This document shows positions 26,861 through 34,984 of a stretch of DNA of 64,000 nucleotides, piece by piece. The first letter of the stretch is position 1. The number at the start of each line of letters is the position of its first letter. Below the pieces are notes generated by a model. The model was not told the origin of the DNA. It searched no databases and worked only from the letters and a program-made list of their open reading frames with translations. Source of the stretch: an uncultured Paracoccaceae bacterium (GTDB taxonomy: Bacteria; Pseudomonadota; Alphaproteobacteria; Rhodobacterales; Rhodobacteraceae). The stretch lies in NCBI GenBank assembly GCA_947503775.1, contig CANNFE010000015.1:1-64000 (forward strand), given 5' to 3'. Both the position numbers and the translations under genes were made by a program.

Positions 26861-27671
26861 TCTCGCCGCCCTTTTCGTTTTGCTCCCGGCCGGTCTGGCC
26901 AGCGCCCATGAATTCTGGATCGAGCCGGTCGCCTATCAGGTCGCGACCGGCGATCCCATTTCCGCTCATATCGTCAATGGCGAGGAATTCGAAGGCACCC
27001 GCTTCGCTTTTTTTCCGCAGAGGTTTCAGCGCTTTGAGGTGGTGACGGGCGGGGCGGCGGAGCCGTTGGAGGGGCGCCCGGGCGATATGCCCGCAGCCCA
27101 GCTTGCCGGGATCGCGGACGGGCTTGTCGCGCTCGCCTATGTCTCGACCCCCGCCAGGGTGCGCTACGAGATGTTCGACAAGTTCGTGTCCTTTGCCGAG
27201 CATAAGGACTTCGCGGGCATCACCGCGCTGCACAATTCGCGCGATCTGCCCAAGCAGGATTTCGTGGAAAGCTATACCCGCTTTGCCCGCAGTCTGATCG
27301 CCGTCGGCACAGGCGGCGGAGAGGACGCGCCTTCGGGCCTTGAGACCGAGATCGTGGCGCTGGCCAATCCCTATACCGCTCCGCTCGATGGCGTTCTGCC
27401 GGTGCGGGTTCTTTACATGGGCGATCCGCGTCCGGACGTGCAGGTGGAGCTGTTCGAGAAGGCGCCGGACGGGGCGGTCGATATCACGCTGCACCGCACA
27501 GACGGCGAAGGCGTGGCGCTGCTGCCGGTCAGGCCGGGGCACAGCTATCTGGCCGATGCGGTCGTTCTACGCGAGCCCCTGGAGGCGGCGCTGGCCGCGC
27601 ATCCGGATGCCGTCTGGGAGACGCTCTGGGCCTCGCTGACCTTTGCCATCCCGGGGGCGGAGCCGTCCTGA
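26853..27671 (+). CDS. DUF4198 periplasmic protein (putative Ni/Co uptake component)
   Basis: A 272-residue secreted protein. ATG 26853 has GGAG 7 bases upstream and opens a clean signal peptide MRILAALFVLLPAGLASAHEFW; the mature N-terminus begins with HEFWIEP, characteristic of DUF4198, with PVRVLYMGDPRPDVQVELFE in the second half. The family is linked to nickel or cobalt uptake in other bacteria, and the divergent HupE-like gene supports this. The two start codons lie within a few bases, leaving no room for promoters between them. Confidence 0.8.
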   Translation: MRILAALFVLLPAGLASAHEFWIEPVAYQVATGDPISAHIVNGEEFEGTRFAFFPQRFQRFEVVTGGAAEPLEGRPGDMPAAQLAGIADGLVALAYVSTPARVRYEMFDKFVSFAEHKDFAGITALHNSRDLPKQDFVESYTRFARSLIAVGTGGGEDAPSGLETEIVALANPYTAPLDGVLPVRVLYMGDPRPDVQVELFEKAPDGAVDITLHRTDGEGVALLPVRPGHSYLADAVVLREPLEAALAAHPDAVWETLWASLTFAIPGAEPS

Positions 27672-27708
27672 TCTTGCGCATTTCGGCGCGGCAGGCGAAG
27701 AGGCGCCC

Positions 27709-28587
27709 ATGAGCCAGATCATCTGCATCGGATCGGTCCTGTGGGACGTGATCGGACGAAATCCCGACGCCATGCCGCTGGGCGCGGACCGGCCGGGGCG
27801 CATCACGCGGCTTCCGGGCGGGGTGGCGATGAATATCGCCATGACGCTGGCGCGGCTGAAGATGACGCCGGTTCTTCTGACCGCGCTCGGGCGCGATCAT
27901 GCCGGAGAGGCGCTGATCGAGGCGGCGACCGGGCTGGGGATGGTCACGGCGCATATCCACCGCTCGGACGCGCCGACGGACACCTATATGGCGATCGAGG
28001 CGGCCGGAGAGCTGACGGCGGCCATCGCCGATGCCCAATCGCTCGAAGAGGCCGGCGATGCGATCCTCGCGCCGCTTCTGGAGGGCCCGCTGGGGACCGT
28101 CGCGGCGCCCTATAGGGGCACCATCGCGCTTGACGGGAACCTGACCGGCGCGCTGCTGGCCGAGATCGCGGGCCATCCGGCCTTTGCCAAAGCCGATCTG
28201 CGCGTGGCCCCCGCCTCGCCCGGCAAGATCGACCGGCTGGAGCCGTTCTTGAGCTGCGATCACGCGACGCTTTACCTCAACCTCGAGGAGGCTAATGCGC
28301 TGTCGGGCACGGCCTCGAGCAGCGCGGAGGACGCCCTGTCGGCGCTGGGTCGGGGCACGCCCGCGCGCATTCTTGTGACCGACGGGCCGCGCGCGGCGGC
28401 CAAGTCGGGTCCCGATGGCATCGTGCGGGCGACGCCGCCTGCGGTTCTGGCCAAACGGATCACCGGGGCGGGCGATACGCTGATGGCAGCCCACATAGTG
28501 GCCGAGATGCGCGGCGCGCTGGGTGCGGACGCGCTTGTTCAGGCGCTGGACGCGGCCGCACGATATGTGTCTGGAGACGACTTGTGA
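27709..28587 (+). CDS. psuK: pseudouridine kinase (PfkB family)
   Basis: A 292-residue ribokinase-like enzyme making pseudouridine 5'-phosphate. IICIGSVLWDVIGR and GRITRLPGGVAMNIAMTLARL are the PfkB N-terminal signature; the active-site motif KRITGAGDTLMAAH near 250 holds the catalytic Asp. Start ATG 27709. The assignment to pseudouridine rests on the next gene, psuG, which starts at a GTG overlapping the psuK stop by 4 bp. Confidence 0.9.
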   Translation: MSQIICIGSVLWDVIGRNPDAMPLGADRPGRITRLPGGVAMNIAMTLARLKMTPVLLTALGRDHAGEALIEAATGLGMVTAHIHRSDAPTDTYMAIEAAGELTAAIADAQSLEEAGDAILAPLLEGPLGTVAAPYRGTIALDGNLTGALLAEIAGHPAFAKADLRVAPASPGKIDRLEPFLSCDHATLYLNLEEANALSGTASSSAEDALSALGRGTPARILVTDGPRAAAKSGPDGIVRATPPAVLAKRITGAGDTLMAAHIVAEMRGALGADALVQALDAAARYVSGDDL

Positions 28588-29528
28588 TCGCCGTCGATCT
28601 GGCCCCGGGGATCGCGCCGGGCCGGGATGCGGTGGTCGCGCTGGAAAGCACGATCATCACACATGGAATGCCCTATCCGCAAAATGTCGAGACCGCGCGC
28701 CGGGTCGAACGGGAGATCCGCGAGGCCGGAGCGGTTCCGGCCACGATCGCGGTGATGGACGGGCGGCTCAAGATCGGGCTGACCGACGGCGAGCTTGAGG
28801 CGCTGGCGCAGGCGTGCGATGTGGCCAAGCTGTCGCGCGCGGATCTGGCCGCCTGCCTTGCCACGGGCGGGACGGGCGCGACGACGGTGTCGGCCACGAT
28901 GATCGCCGCCGCCCATGCCGGGATCGCCGTCTTCGCGACCGGCGGGATCGGCGGCGTGCATCGCGGGGCCGAGACGAGTTTCGACATCTCCGCCGATCTG
29001 ACCGAGCTGGCCCAGACACCTGTCACGGTCGTGGGGGCGGGCGCGAAGGCGATCCTGGATCTGCCCAAGACGCTCGAAGTGCTCGAGACGAACGGCGTTC
29101 CGGTCATCGCCTATGGTCAGGACGCCCTGCCCGCCTTCTGGTCGCGCGAAAGCGGCCTGCCCGCGCCGCTGCGCGCCGACAATCCGGCCCAGATCGCCCG
29201 CATGCACCGCGCCCGGCAGGCGCTTGGCCTGCCCGGCGGGCAGCTTGTCGCCAACCCGATCCCCGCCTCCGCCGAGATCCCGCGCGAGGTGATCGATCCG
29301 ATCATTGGGGCGGCCCTGAGCGAGGCCGAGGCGCAGGGGATCAGCGGCAAGGCGGTCACGCCGTTTCTGCTCCAGCGCATTTTCGAGCTGACGGAGGGCC
29401 GCTCGCTCGAGGCGAATATCGCGCTTGTGCTCAACAATGCGCGTCTTGCGGCGCAGATTGCACAAGAACTAAAAACGGATGTGCAGAAACCGGAAAGTGT
29501 AGTTGTCCCGGGCGGTTCGCTCGCCTAG
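28584..29528 (+). CDS. psuG: pseudouridine-5'-phosphate glycosidase
   Basis: A 314-residue enzyme splitting pseudouridine 5'-phosphate into uracil and ribose 5-phosphate. ALESTIITHGMPYPQNVETA, KLSRADLAACLATGGTGATTVSATM, FATGGIGGVHRGAE and SRESGLPAPLRAD are diagnostic; the catalytic Lys/Asp region is intact. It starts at GTG 28584. A nucleoside transporter, often linked, is not seen here. Confidence 0.95.
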   Translation: MIAVDLAPGIAPGRDAVVALESTIITHGMPYPQNVETARRVEREIREAGAVPATIAVMDGRLKIGLTDGELEALAQACDVAKLSRADLAACLATGGTGATTVSATMIAAAHAGIAVFATGGIGGVHRGAETSFDISADLTELAQTPVTVVGAGAKAILDLPKTLEVLETNGVPVIAYGQDALPAFWSRESGLPAPLRADNPAQIARMHRARQALGLPGGQLVANPIPASAEIPREVIDPIIGAALSEAEAQGISGKAVTPFLLQRIFELTEGRSLEANIALVLNNARLAAQIAQELKTDVQKPESVVVPGGSLA

Positions 29529-29561
29529 ATAGGCGGCAACGCAGGAGCCGAGATCGGTGCG

Positions 29562-30290
29562 ATGACACAACCTTTCACGCCCGAGCCTCCGCCGGAGCGT
29601 CGCACGACGTTCTTCGGACGGCTCAGGGCCAACTTCCTTGCCGGACTTGTCGTGATCGCCCCGATCGGTCTGACGATCTGGCTGATCTGGACCGTGATCG
29701 GCTGGGTCGACGGTTTCGTTCTGCCGCTGATCCCGGACGGCTATCAGCCCGATATCCTCGTGCGCCGCTGGCTTGGCCCGGAGGTCGATGTGGACGACCG
29801 CGCCTCGATCCGCGGGGTCGGGGTCATCGTCTTCCTGCTCTTTACGATCATCATCGGCTGGATGGCCAAGGGGCTGATCGGGCGCTCGATCATCCGCTCG
29901 GCCGAGCGTCTGGTGCAGCGCACGCCGGTCGTCCGCTCGATCTATAACGGCGTCAAACAGATCGCCGAGACCGTTTTCGCGCAGACCGAATCGAGTTTCG
30001 AGAAAGCCTGCCTGATCGAATATCCAAGGCGCGGCATCTGGGCGGTCGGGTTCATTTCGACCACGACCAAGGGCGAGGTGCGCGCCAAGGCGGGCGGCTA
30101 CGAGATGACGTCGGTCTTCGTGCCGACGACGCCGAACCCGACCTCCGGCTTCCTGCTGTTCCTGCCGACCGAGGACGTGGTCGAGCTGGATATGTCGGTC
30201 GAGGATGCCGCCAAGCTCGTGATCTCGGCCGGGCTGGTCTATCCGAACGGGGATCGCGAGTTGCTCGATCCGGTGCCTGCCTCCAGATGA
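29562..30290 (+). CDS. DUF502 membrane protein
   Basis: A 242-residue inner-membrane protein with two helices (about 23-48 and 85-105) and a soluble C-terminal half containing ERLVQRTPVVRSIYNGVKQI, GFISTTTKGE and TTPNPTSGFLLFLP, all typical of DUF502. Function is not established. It overlaps the following exporter gene by 4 bp, so the two are probably co-translated. Confidence 0.85.
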   Translation: MTQPFTPEPPPERRTTFFGRLRANFLAGLVVIAPIGLTIWLIWTVIGWVDGFVLPLIPDGYQPDILVRRWLGPEVDVDDRASIRGVGVIVFLLFTIIIGWMAKGLIGRSIIRSAERLVQRTPVVRSIYNGVKQIAETVFAQTESSFEKACLIEYPRRGIWAVGFISTTTKGEVRAKAGGYEMTSVFVPTTPNPTSGFLLFLPTEDVVELDMSVEDAAKLVISAGLVYPNGDRELLDPVPASR

Positions 30291-30898
30291 TCGCGGCGGC
30301 GGCCACGGGCTTTGTCACGGGGTTTTCGCTGATCCTGGCCATTGGCGCGCAGAACGCCTTCGTCCTTCGGCAAGGACTGCTTCGGACCCATGTGTTCTGG
30401 CTGTGCCTGCTCTGCGCGACGTCGGATGCGTTGCTTATCACCGCAGGGGTCGCGGGCTTCAGCACGATCACCGAAGCGATCCCCGCCCTGCCCCGGATCA
30501 TGGCGATTGGCGGCGCGCTGTTCCTGCTGGCTTACGGCGCGCTGCGGTTTCGCGCGGCCTGGATCGGCGATTACGAGATGACGCTGGCCGGGCAGTCGGC
30601 GGGCTTGTGGAAAACGCTGGCAACGGGCGCGGCCTTCACCTGGCTGAACCCGCATGTCTATCTGGATACGCTGGGCCTTGTTGGGGCGATCTCGCTGGGC
30701 TTTGCCGAAGGCGGACCACGGCTCGCCTACGGGATCGGCGCGGTCACGGCGTCCTTCGTGTTCTTCTTCTCGTTGGGCTACGGCGCGCGGCTTCTGGCGC
30801 CGCTGCTGCAATCGGCACGCGCCTGGAGGATCCTCGATATCGGGATCGGCCTTGTCATGTGGGCGCTGGCGGCGAAGCTGCTCGCCGGTCTGGCCTAG
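30287..30898 (+). CDS. LysE/ArgO family basic amino-acid exporter
   Basis: A 203-residue six-helix exporter. TGFVTGFSLILAIGAQNAFVLRQGL is the ArgO/LysE N-terminal signature, followed by CATSDALLITAGVAG and TWLNPHVYLDTLGLVG, the second conserved loop of ArgO/LysE. Likely expels arginine or lysine. It differs from the LysE-like protein at 6 kb, which lacks the IGAQNAF motif. Ends overlapping the tiny entericidin gene on the other strand. Confidence 0.9.
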   Translation: MIAAAATGFVTGFSLILAIGAQNAFVLRQGLLRTHVFWLCLLCATSDALLITAGVAGFSTITEAIPALPRIMAIGGALFLLAYGALRFRAAWIGDYEMTLAGQSAGLWKTLATGAAFTWLNPHVYLDTLGLVGAISLGFAEGGPRLAYGIGAVTASFVFFFSLGYGARLLAPLLQSARAWRILDIGIGLVMWALAAKLLAGLA

Positions 30899-31014
30899 TT
30901 GGCGGCCCGCTGGATCGCCTGCCCGCTGCGCTGGATATCCTGGCCCACGCCCTGAACGGTGTTGCATCCTGCCAGAACGGCGAGGCTTAGTAGGGTAACG
31001 GCTAGTCGCGACAT
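30895..31014 (-). CDS. entericidin-like small lipoprotein
   Basis: A 39-residue lipoprotein: signal peptide and lipobox MSRLAVTLLSLAVLAGCNTV, then VGQDIQRSGQAIQRAA, the alanine/glutamine-rich helix of entericidin A/B. AAGGAG precedes ATG 31014 at about 9 bases. Entericidins are membrane-anchored peptides linked to stress and cell lysis in enteric bacteria; here the role is unknown. Overlaps the ArgO-like gene by 4 bp at the 3' end. Confidence 0.85.
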   Translation of the reverse strand: MSRLAVTLLSLAVLAGCNTVQGVGQDIQRSGQAIQRAAN

Positions 31015-31080
31015 GGATCGTCGTCTCCTTTGGGTCCTGCCACTCTCAGGGCCGACCTTGTCGTGATCCCGGCCCAAAGG

Positions 31081-32121
31081 TCAATCGAACATCGCCCTGA
31101 GATCGACGGAACTCTGCCGACCCAGATCGGCCTTGTGATCGGTCAGGAAGCGGTCCGCCGCCGCCTGCCCCGCCGATTTGAGCCGCGCGAGGATGGCGGG
31201 CTGTGGGATCAGTTTGGTGGCCACATTCAGATCGTTCATCAAGGCATCGTCGGCGATCATATGAACCAGAACCTGCTTCATCTGACCGTCCTCGATCTTG
31301 CCGCTTTCGATCAGTCGGCGGACAAAGTCGATGGCGCGCAGCTCTCGCAGAAGCGATGTGTTGAAACTGACCTCGTTGATGCGGTTCTGGATCGCCTGCG
31401 CGTTGCGCGGCACCTCTTCCCGCACGATGGGATTGATGTTCACCACCACCAGATCATCGGGCAAATGCGGCTCGTAGAGCGGGAAGAGCGCGGGATTGCC
31501 GGTATAGCCGCCATCCCAGAACGCCTCGATCTGGCCAGTGCGGGGATCCTCGAACTCCACCGCCTTGAAGACCGTCGGCAGGCAGGCCGAAGCGAGGATC
31601 GCATCGGGAGAGATCTCCTCGCCCTGAAAGACGCGGATCTTGCCCGTTCGCACGTTCGTGGCGCAAACAAACAGCTCCGGGCCGTCCGTGGCGCAGACCT
31701 TGTCGTAGCTGAACTTTTCCACGATCGGACGCAGCGGATTGTCGACGAAGGCAGGCAGCGTGTAGGGCGTGAAGAACCGCATCGCCATATCCATCGCCTG
31801 ATAGGCCGGTGTCGTCTCGAGCGCGCGCGCCATGACCGCCGAGGTCGGAGAGACGGATGAAATCCATGCCGTCAGAACGTCATCGGTGACCGCGCCGACC
31901 TTGCTCCAGAGCCAGTCGAGATTTTCGCGCGCCCCCGACTTGCCGCCGGTGATCATGCCCGACTTGACAGCCGCCCCGTTCAGCGCCCCGGCGGAGGTGC
32001 CGGAGATGGCGGCGATTTCGATATCGTCATCGGCAAGGATGCGGTCGAGCACCCCCCAGGTGAAGGCGCCATGCGCACCCCCACCCTGCAGGGCCAGATT
32101 TATTTTCAGGGGATGCGTCAT
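31081..32121 (-). CDS. patatin-like phospholipase/acyl hydrolase
   Basis: A 346-residue serine-aspartate dyad hydrolase: oxyanion loop LALQGGGAHGAFTWG, nucleophile elbow SGTSAGALNG and the catalytic Asp in FWDGGYTGN. The start is ATG 32121 (MTHPLKINL); an open frame continuing further upstream is the antisense of the neighbouring flavoprotein gene. In related bacteria a patatin gene often sits next to bdhA, suggesting a role in lipid or polyhydroxybutyrate breakdown; here a flavoprotein gene separates them. No clear ribosome binding site was seen, so a leaderless start is possible. Confidence 0.88.
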   Translation of the reverse strand: MTHPLKINLALQGGGAHGAFTWGVLDRILADDDIEIAAISGTSAGALNGAAVKSGMITGGKSGARENLDWLWSKVGAVTDDVLTAWISSVSPTSAVMARALETTPAYQAMDMAMRFFTPYTLPAFVDNPLRPIVEKFSYDKVCATDGPELFVCATNVRTGKIRVFQGEEISPDAILASACLPTVFKAVEFEDPRTGQIEAFWDGGYTGNPALFPLYEPHLPDDLVVVNINPIVREEVPRNAQAIQNRINEVSFNTSLLRELRAIDFVRRLIESGKIEDGQMKQVLVHMIADDALMNDLNVATKLIPQPAILARLKSAGQAAADRFLTDHKADLGRQSSVDLRAMFD

Positions 32122-32215
32122 GCTGCAGTGCAATATAGCGCGCGCAGCATTAAGACCACCCGGCCGGGCAAAAGACCTGCGCGCATTTGACCGCTCCGTT
32201 CCCCATTTCGTGGAA

Positions 32216-32233
32216 TTGACAACTTGCAGTTGT
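32216..32233 (+). promoter_or_regulatory. TTGACA box overlapping an ACAACT-TGC-AGTTGT operator-like repeat
   Basis: A consensus -35 TTGACA (32216-32221) overlaps a perfect inverted repeat, ACAACT (32219-32224), TGC, AGTTGT (32228-32233), in the 174 bp between the divergent patatin and flavoprotein genes. A good -10 was not found at 16-18 nt. The placement suggests a repressor site controlling the flavoprotein gene. Confidence 0.45.
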
Positions 32234-32295
32234 TTCTTTTCTTTTGGCAGACCCCGCCGGACACTGTCGGGGATAGACAGGGATCGGAGCGTATC

Positions 32296-33927
32296 TTGAG
32301 CAAATTGGTGAATTGCATCGTCGTCGGAACAGGCCCCGCGGGCCTTCAAGCGGGCTACCTGCTGAGGAAACAGGGCCTTTCCGTGCAGCTTTTGGAACGC
32401 GGAGACGCTGTGAGCGGGTTCTTCCGCCAGTTCCCGCGCCACCGCAATTTCATCTCGATCAACAAGGTCCATACCGGCCTTGCCGATCCTGAGGCGCGGC
32501 TGCGCTATGACTGGAATACGCTGCTGAACGACGAAGGTCTGAATGTCGGGGAATTCACGACGAAATACTTCCCCAAAGCAGATACTTACGTCGAATACCT
32601 CGAGCGGTTTGCCGAACAGCTTGAGGACGAGATCACCTTCAACGCCGATGTGAGCCGCATCTCCAAGGCGGACGGGATCTTCACCGTGACCTGCGCCGAT
32701 GGCCGCGCCTTCAGGTCGGAGCATGTGATCGTTGCCTCCGGCGTGACAAAGCCGTGGCTGCCCGAGGTCGAGGGGATCGAGCTGACCGACAATTACATGA
32801 CCTTCGACAAGGACGGGGACCGCTATAACGGCAAGCGCGTGTTGATCCTGGGCAAGGGCAACTCTGCTTTCGAGACGGCCGAGCAGCTGATCGAACATGC
32901 CGCCTCGATCCACGTGATGAGCCCCAATCCCATCAAGTTCGCCTGGAACACCCATTTCGTGGGCCATGTCCGCGCGGTGAATAACAACTTCATCGACACC
33001 TATCAGCTGAAATCGCAGAACGCGGTCGTCGATGCCGAGCCGATACGGATCGAGAAGACCGGCGATGTCTTCACCGTCCGTGCCCGGATGACGGCCGCCG
33101 AGGGCCACGAGATCGTGCTCCACTATGATCATATCCTCTGCTGCACCGGTTTTCGCTTCGATGCCGGGATCTTTGACGAGGCGATCCGGCCTCAGATGCA
33201 GCATTTCGGGAAATTTCCCAAGATGACGGCGCAATGGGAGGCCGAGACGACGGAGAACCTATGGTTTGCCGGGACGGTCATGCAAAGCCGCGACTTCAAG
33301 AAGACGATGTCGGGCTTCGTTCACGGCTTCCGGCATAACATCGCGGCGCTCACGCAATTCATTGCGGGCCGCGTGCAAGGCACGCCCTACCCGTCCGAGA
33401 CCGTGGCTCTGGACGAGGCGGCGCTCATCGATACGATCATCGACCGGATCAGCCTGTCATCGGGCATGTTCCTGCAGCCGGGGTTTCTGGGCGACGTGAT
33501 CGTGACGGAAGGCCCCGAGGCAGGCACGCATTACCGCGACGTGCCCGTCGATTGGGCCCGGGAGGGTGCGCTCGCGCTGGATTTCATGATGGTGACGCTG
33601 GAATTCGGCAATTTCGGCGCCACGCCGACCCATGTGAAGCGGGCGCATACCGCCTATGGCGGAGAGCCCGATCCCTTTATCCATCCCGTCCTGCGCCACT
33701 ACCGAAGCGGAGAGCTGATCGCGACGACGCATCTGTCCGATCACCTCGATTCCGACTGGCGCCGCCCCGCCGACAAAGAGGCAGGCGCGGGCACGGTGAC
33801 TGCCATGACCTTCCACGATCTGGGCGAGACGCTCCCCGTGGCCGAGGTGGCTCGCGATCAGATCCGGACCTTCCTGACGGCCCAAGGCACCGGCCAGCCG
33901 TTGCTGGCCGAGACCGCGGCCGAATAG
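32296..33927 (+). CDS. FAD/NAD(P)-dependent oxidoreductase (flavin monooxygenase-like)
   Basis: About 543 residues from TTG 32296 (CGGAG 7 bases upstream). Two Rossmann motifs are visible: VVGTGPAGLQAGYLLR near the N-terminus for FAD and VLILGKGNSAFETAEQL near 190 for NADPH. RQFPRHRNFISINK and DHILCCTGFRFDA fit the flavin-containing monooxygenase/FOXRED2-like group. The C-terminal 150 residues lack a recognised domain. Substrate unknown. It is divergent from the patatin gene and converges on bdhA with only 3 bp between. Confidence 0.75.
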   Translation: MSKLVNCIVVGTGPAGLQAGYLLRKQGLSVQLLERGDAVSGFFRQFPRHRNFISINKVHTGLADPEARLRYDWNTLLNDEGLNVGEFTTKYFPKADTYVEYLERFAEQLEDEITFNADVSRISKADGIFTVTCADGRAFRSEHVIVASGVTKPWLPEVEGIELTDNYMTFDKDGDRYNGKRVLILGKGNSAFETAEQLIEHAASIHVMSPNPIKFAWNTHFVGHVRAVNNNFIDTYQLKSQNAVVDAEPIRIEKTGDVFTVRARMTAAEGHEIVLHYDHILCCTGFRFDAGIFDEAIRPQMQHFGKFPKMTAQWEAETTENLWFAGTVMQSRDFKKTMSGFVHGFRHNIAALTQFIAGRVQGTPYPSETVALDEAALIDTIIDRISLSSGMFLQPGFLGDVIVTEGPEAGTHYRDVPVDWAREGALALDFMMVTLEFGNFGATPTHVKRAHTAYGGEPDPFIHPVLRHYRSGELIATTHLSDHLDSDWRRPADKEAGAGTVTAMTFHDLGETLPVAEVARDQIRTFLTAQGTGQPLLAETAAE

Positions 33928-33930
33928 CGC

Positions 33931-34704
33931 CTAAAGCGCCGTCCAGCCGCCGTCGACGCTGATCGTCGTGCCGGTGATCTGGGCGGCGGCGTCCGAACAG
34001 AGGAATTGCGCGACCCCGCCGAGCTGCTCGGTCGTCGCGAATTCTTTGGACGGCTGCCGTTTGAGCAGGACCTCGCGGATCGCGGTCTCGCGATCCATGC
34101 CGTATTGCTCCATCGTGTCGGGGATCTGGCTTTCGACCAGCGGGGTCATCACATAGCCCGGGCAGATCGCATTGGCCGTGATCGGCTCTTCGGCCGTCTC
34201 CAGCGCGATGACCTTCGTCATGCCCACGACGCCGTGCTTGGCGCTGACATAGGCCGATTTATAGGGCGAGGCGGTCAGCCCGTGCGCGGAGGCGATGTTG
34301 ATCACGCGGCCCCAGCCCGCCTTGCGCATCATCGGCAGCGCGACCGCCGCCGTGTGAAAGGCCGAAGAGAGCATGATCGCGATGATCGCATCCCATTTGG
34401 CCGCCGGAAACTCTTCGATCGGGGCGACATGCTGGATGCCTGCATTGTTGATCAGGATATCGCAGCGACCCGCCTTCTCGATCAGCCCGCGCGCTTTCTC
34501 TCCATTTGACAGATCCGCCTGGATATAGCGCGCCTTGGTCCCGGTCTCTTCCGAGATCTCGCGGGCCAGCGCATGGTCTTCGTCGCTATCGGTATACGAG
34601 TTCAGCACCACATCCGCCCCCGCCTTGGCCAGCTCCCGAGCGACCCCCAGCCCGATCCCCGAATTGGACCCGGTTATGATTGCGGTTTTCCCCTTTAGAG
34701 CCAT
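33931..34704 (-). CDS. bdhA: 3-hydroxybutyrate dehydrogenase
   Basis: A 257-residue short-chain dehydrogenase converting 3-hydroxybutyrate to acetoacetate with NAD+. TGSNSGIGLGVARELAKAGA is the cofactor loop, NNAGIQHVAPIEEFP and the catalytic YVSAKHGVVGM (Tyr-x3-Lys) follow, ending ITGTTISVDGGWTAL. ATG 34704 has AAGGAG 6 bases upstream. ICPGYVMTPLVE(S)QIPD and the overall pattern fit BdhA rather than other SDRs. Central to PHB or ketone-body use. Confidence 0.92.
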   Translation of the reverse strand: MALKGKTAIITGSNSGIGLGVARELAKAGADVVLNSYTDSDEDHALAREISEETGTKARYIQADLSNGEKARGLIEKAGRCDILINNAGIQHVAPIEEFPAAKWDAIIAIMLSSAFHTAAVALPMMRKAGWGRVINIASAHGLTASPYKSAYVSAKHGVVGMTKVIALETAEEPITANAICPGYVMTPLVESQIPDTMEQYGMDRETAIREVLLKRQPSKEFATTEQLGGVAQFLCSDAAAQITGTTISVDGGWTAL

Positions 34705-34918
34705 CTCAATCTCCTTGATCTGTCTTTTTGCAGCATATGGAGCATTTGCCCAAGAACGACAGTCGAAACCGCGCCTTCCGGCAGCTTTTCCTGCCCATCC
34801 CGAAAGCAAACCGGATGCGCCGTCAGGGCATCGTCAAAGGTCCGCTTGGCAAATTTGCCGCGTTCGCGGTTGAAGAGGATCGAACCTCTTTCTTCTCCTG
34901 CACGGATCCGAATTATCT

Positions 34919-34942
34919 CGCCTAGGTAGATTCGATTTTTCA
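34919..34942 (+). repeat. conserved leader element, copy before RTX paralogue 1
   Basis: A 24-bp sequence beginning CGCCTAGGTAGATTCG and ending TTTTTCA occurs identically at 38236-38259, in both cases about 40-45 bp before the start codon of an RTX gene and followed by a further CCGATTGTT match. It probably contains the promoter or an RNA leader controlling both genes. Between bdhA and this element (34705-34918) no gene is convincing. Confidence 0.75.
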
Positions 34943-34984
34943 CGCCCGATTGTTTGCGGACTCTCATTTCTCTAGGAACGACAC

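Noticed and set aside
32122-33234. Extension of the patatin frame to a 717-codon open frame
   Set aside because: The extra part is antisense to the flavoprotein gene and has no family similarity; the patatin starts at MTHPLKINL.
34870-34905. tRNA-like T-arm (AGAGGTTCGATCCTCT on the reverse strand)
   Set aside because: The loop is one base short and no acceptor, D or anticodon arm can be drawn around it.
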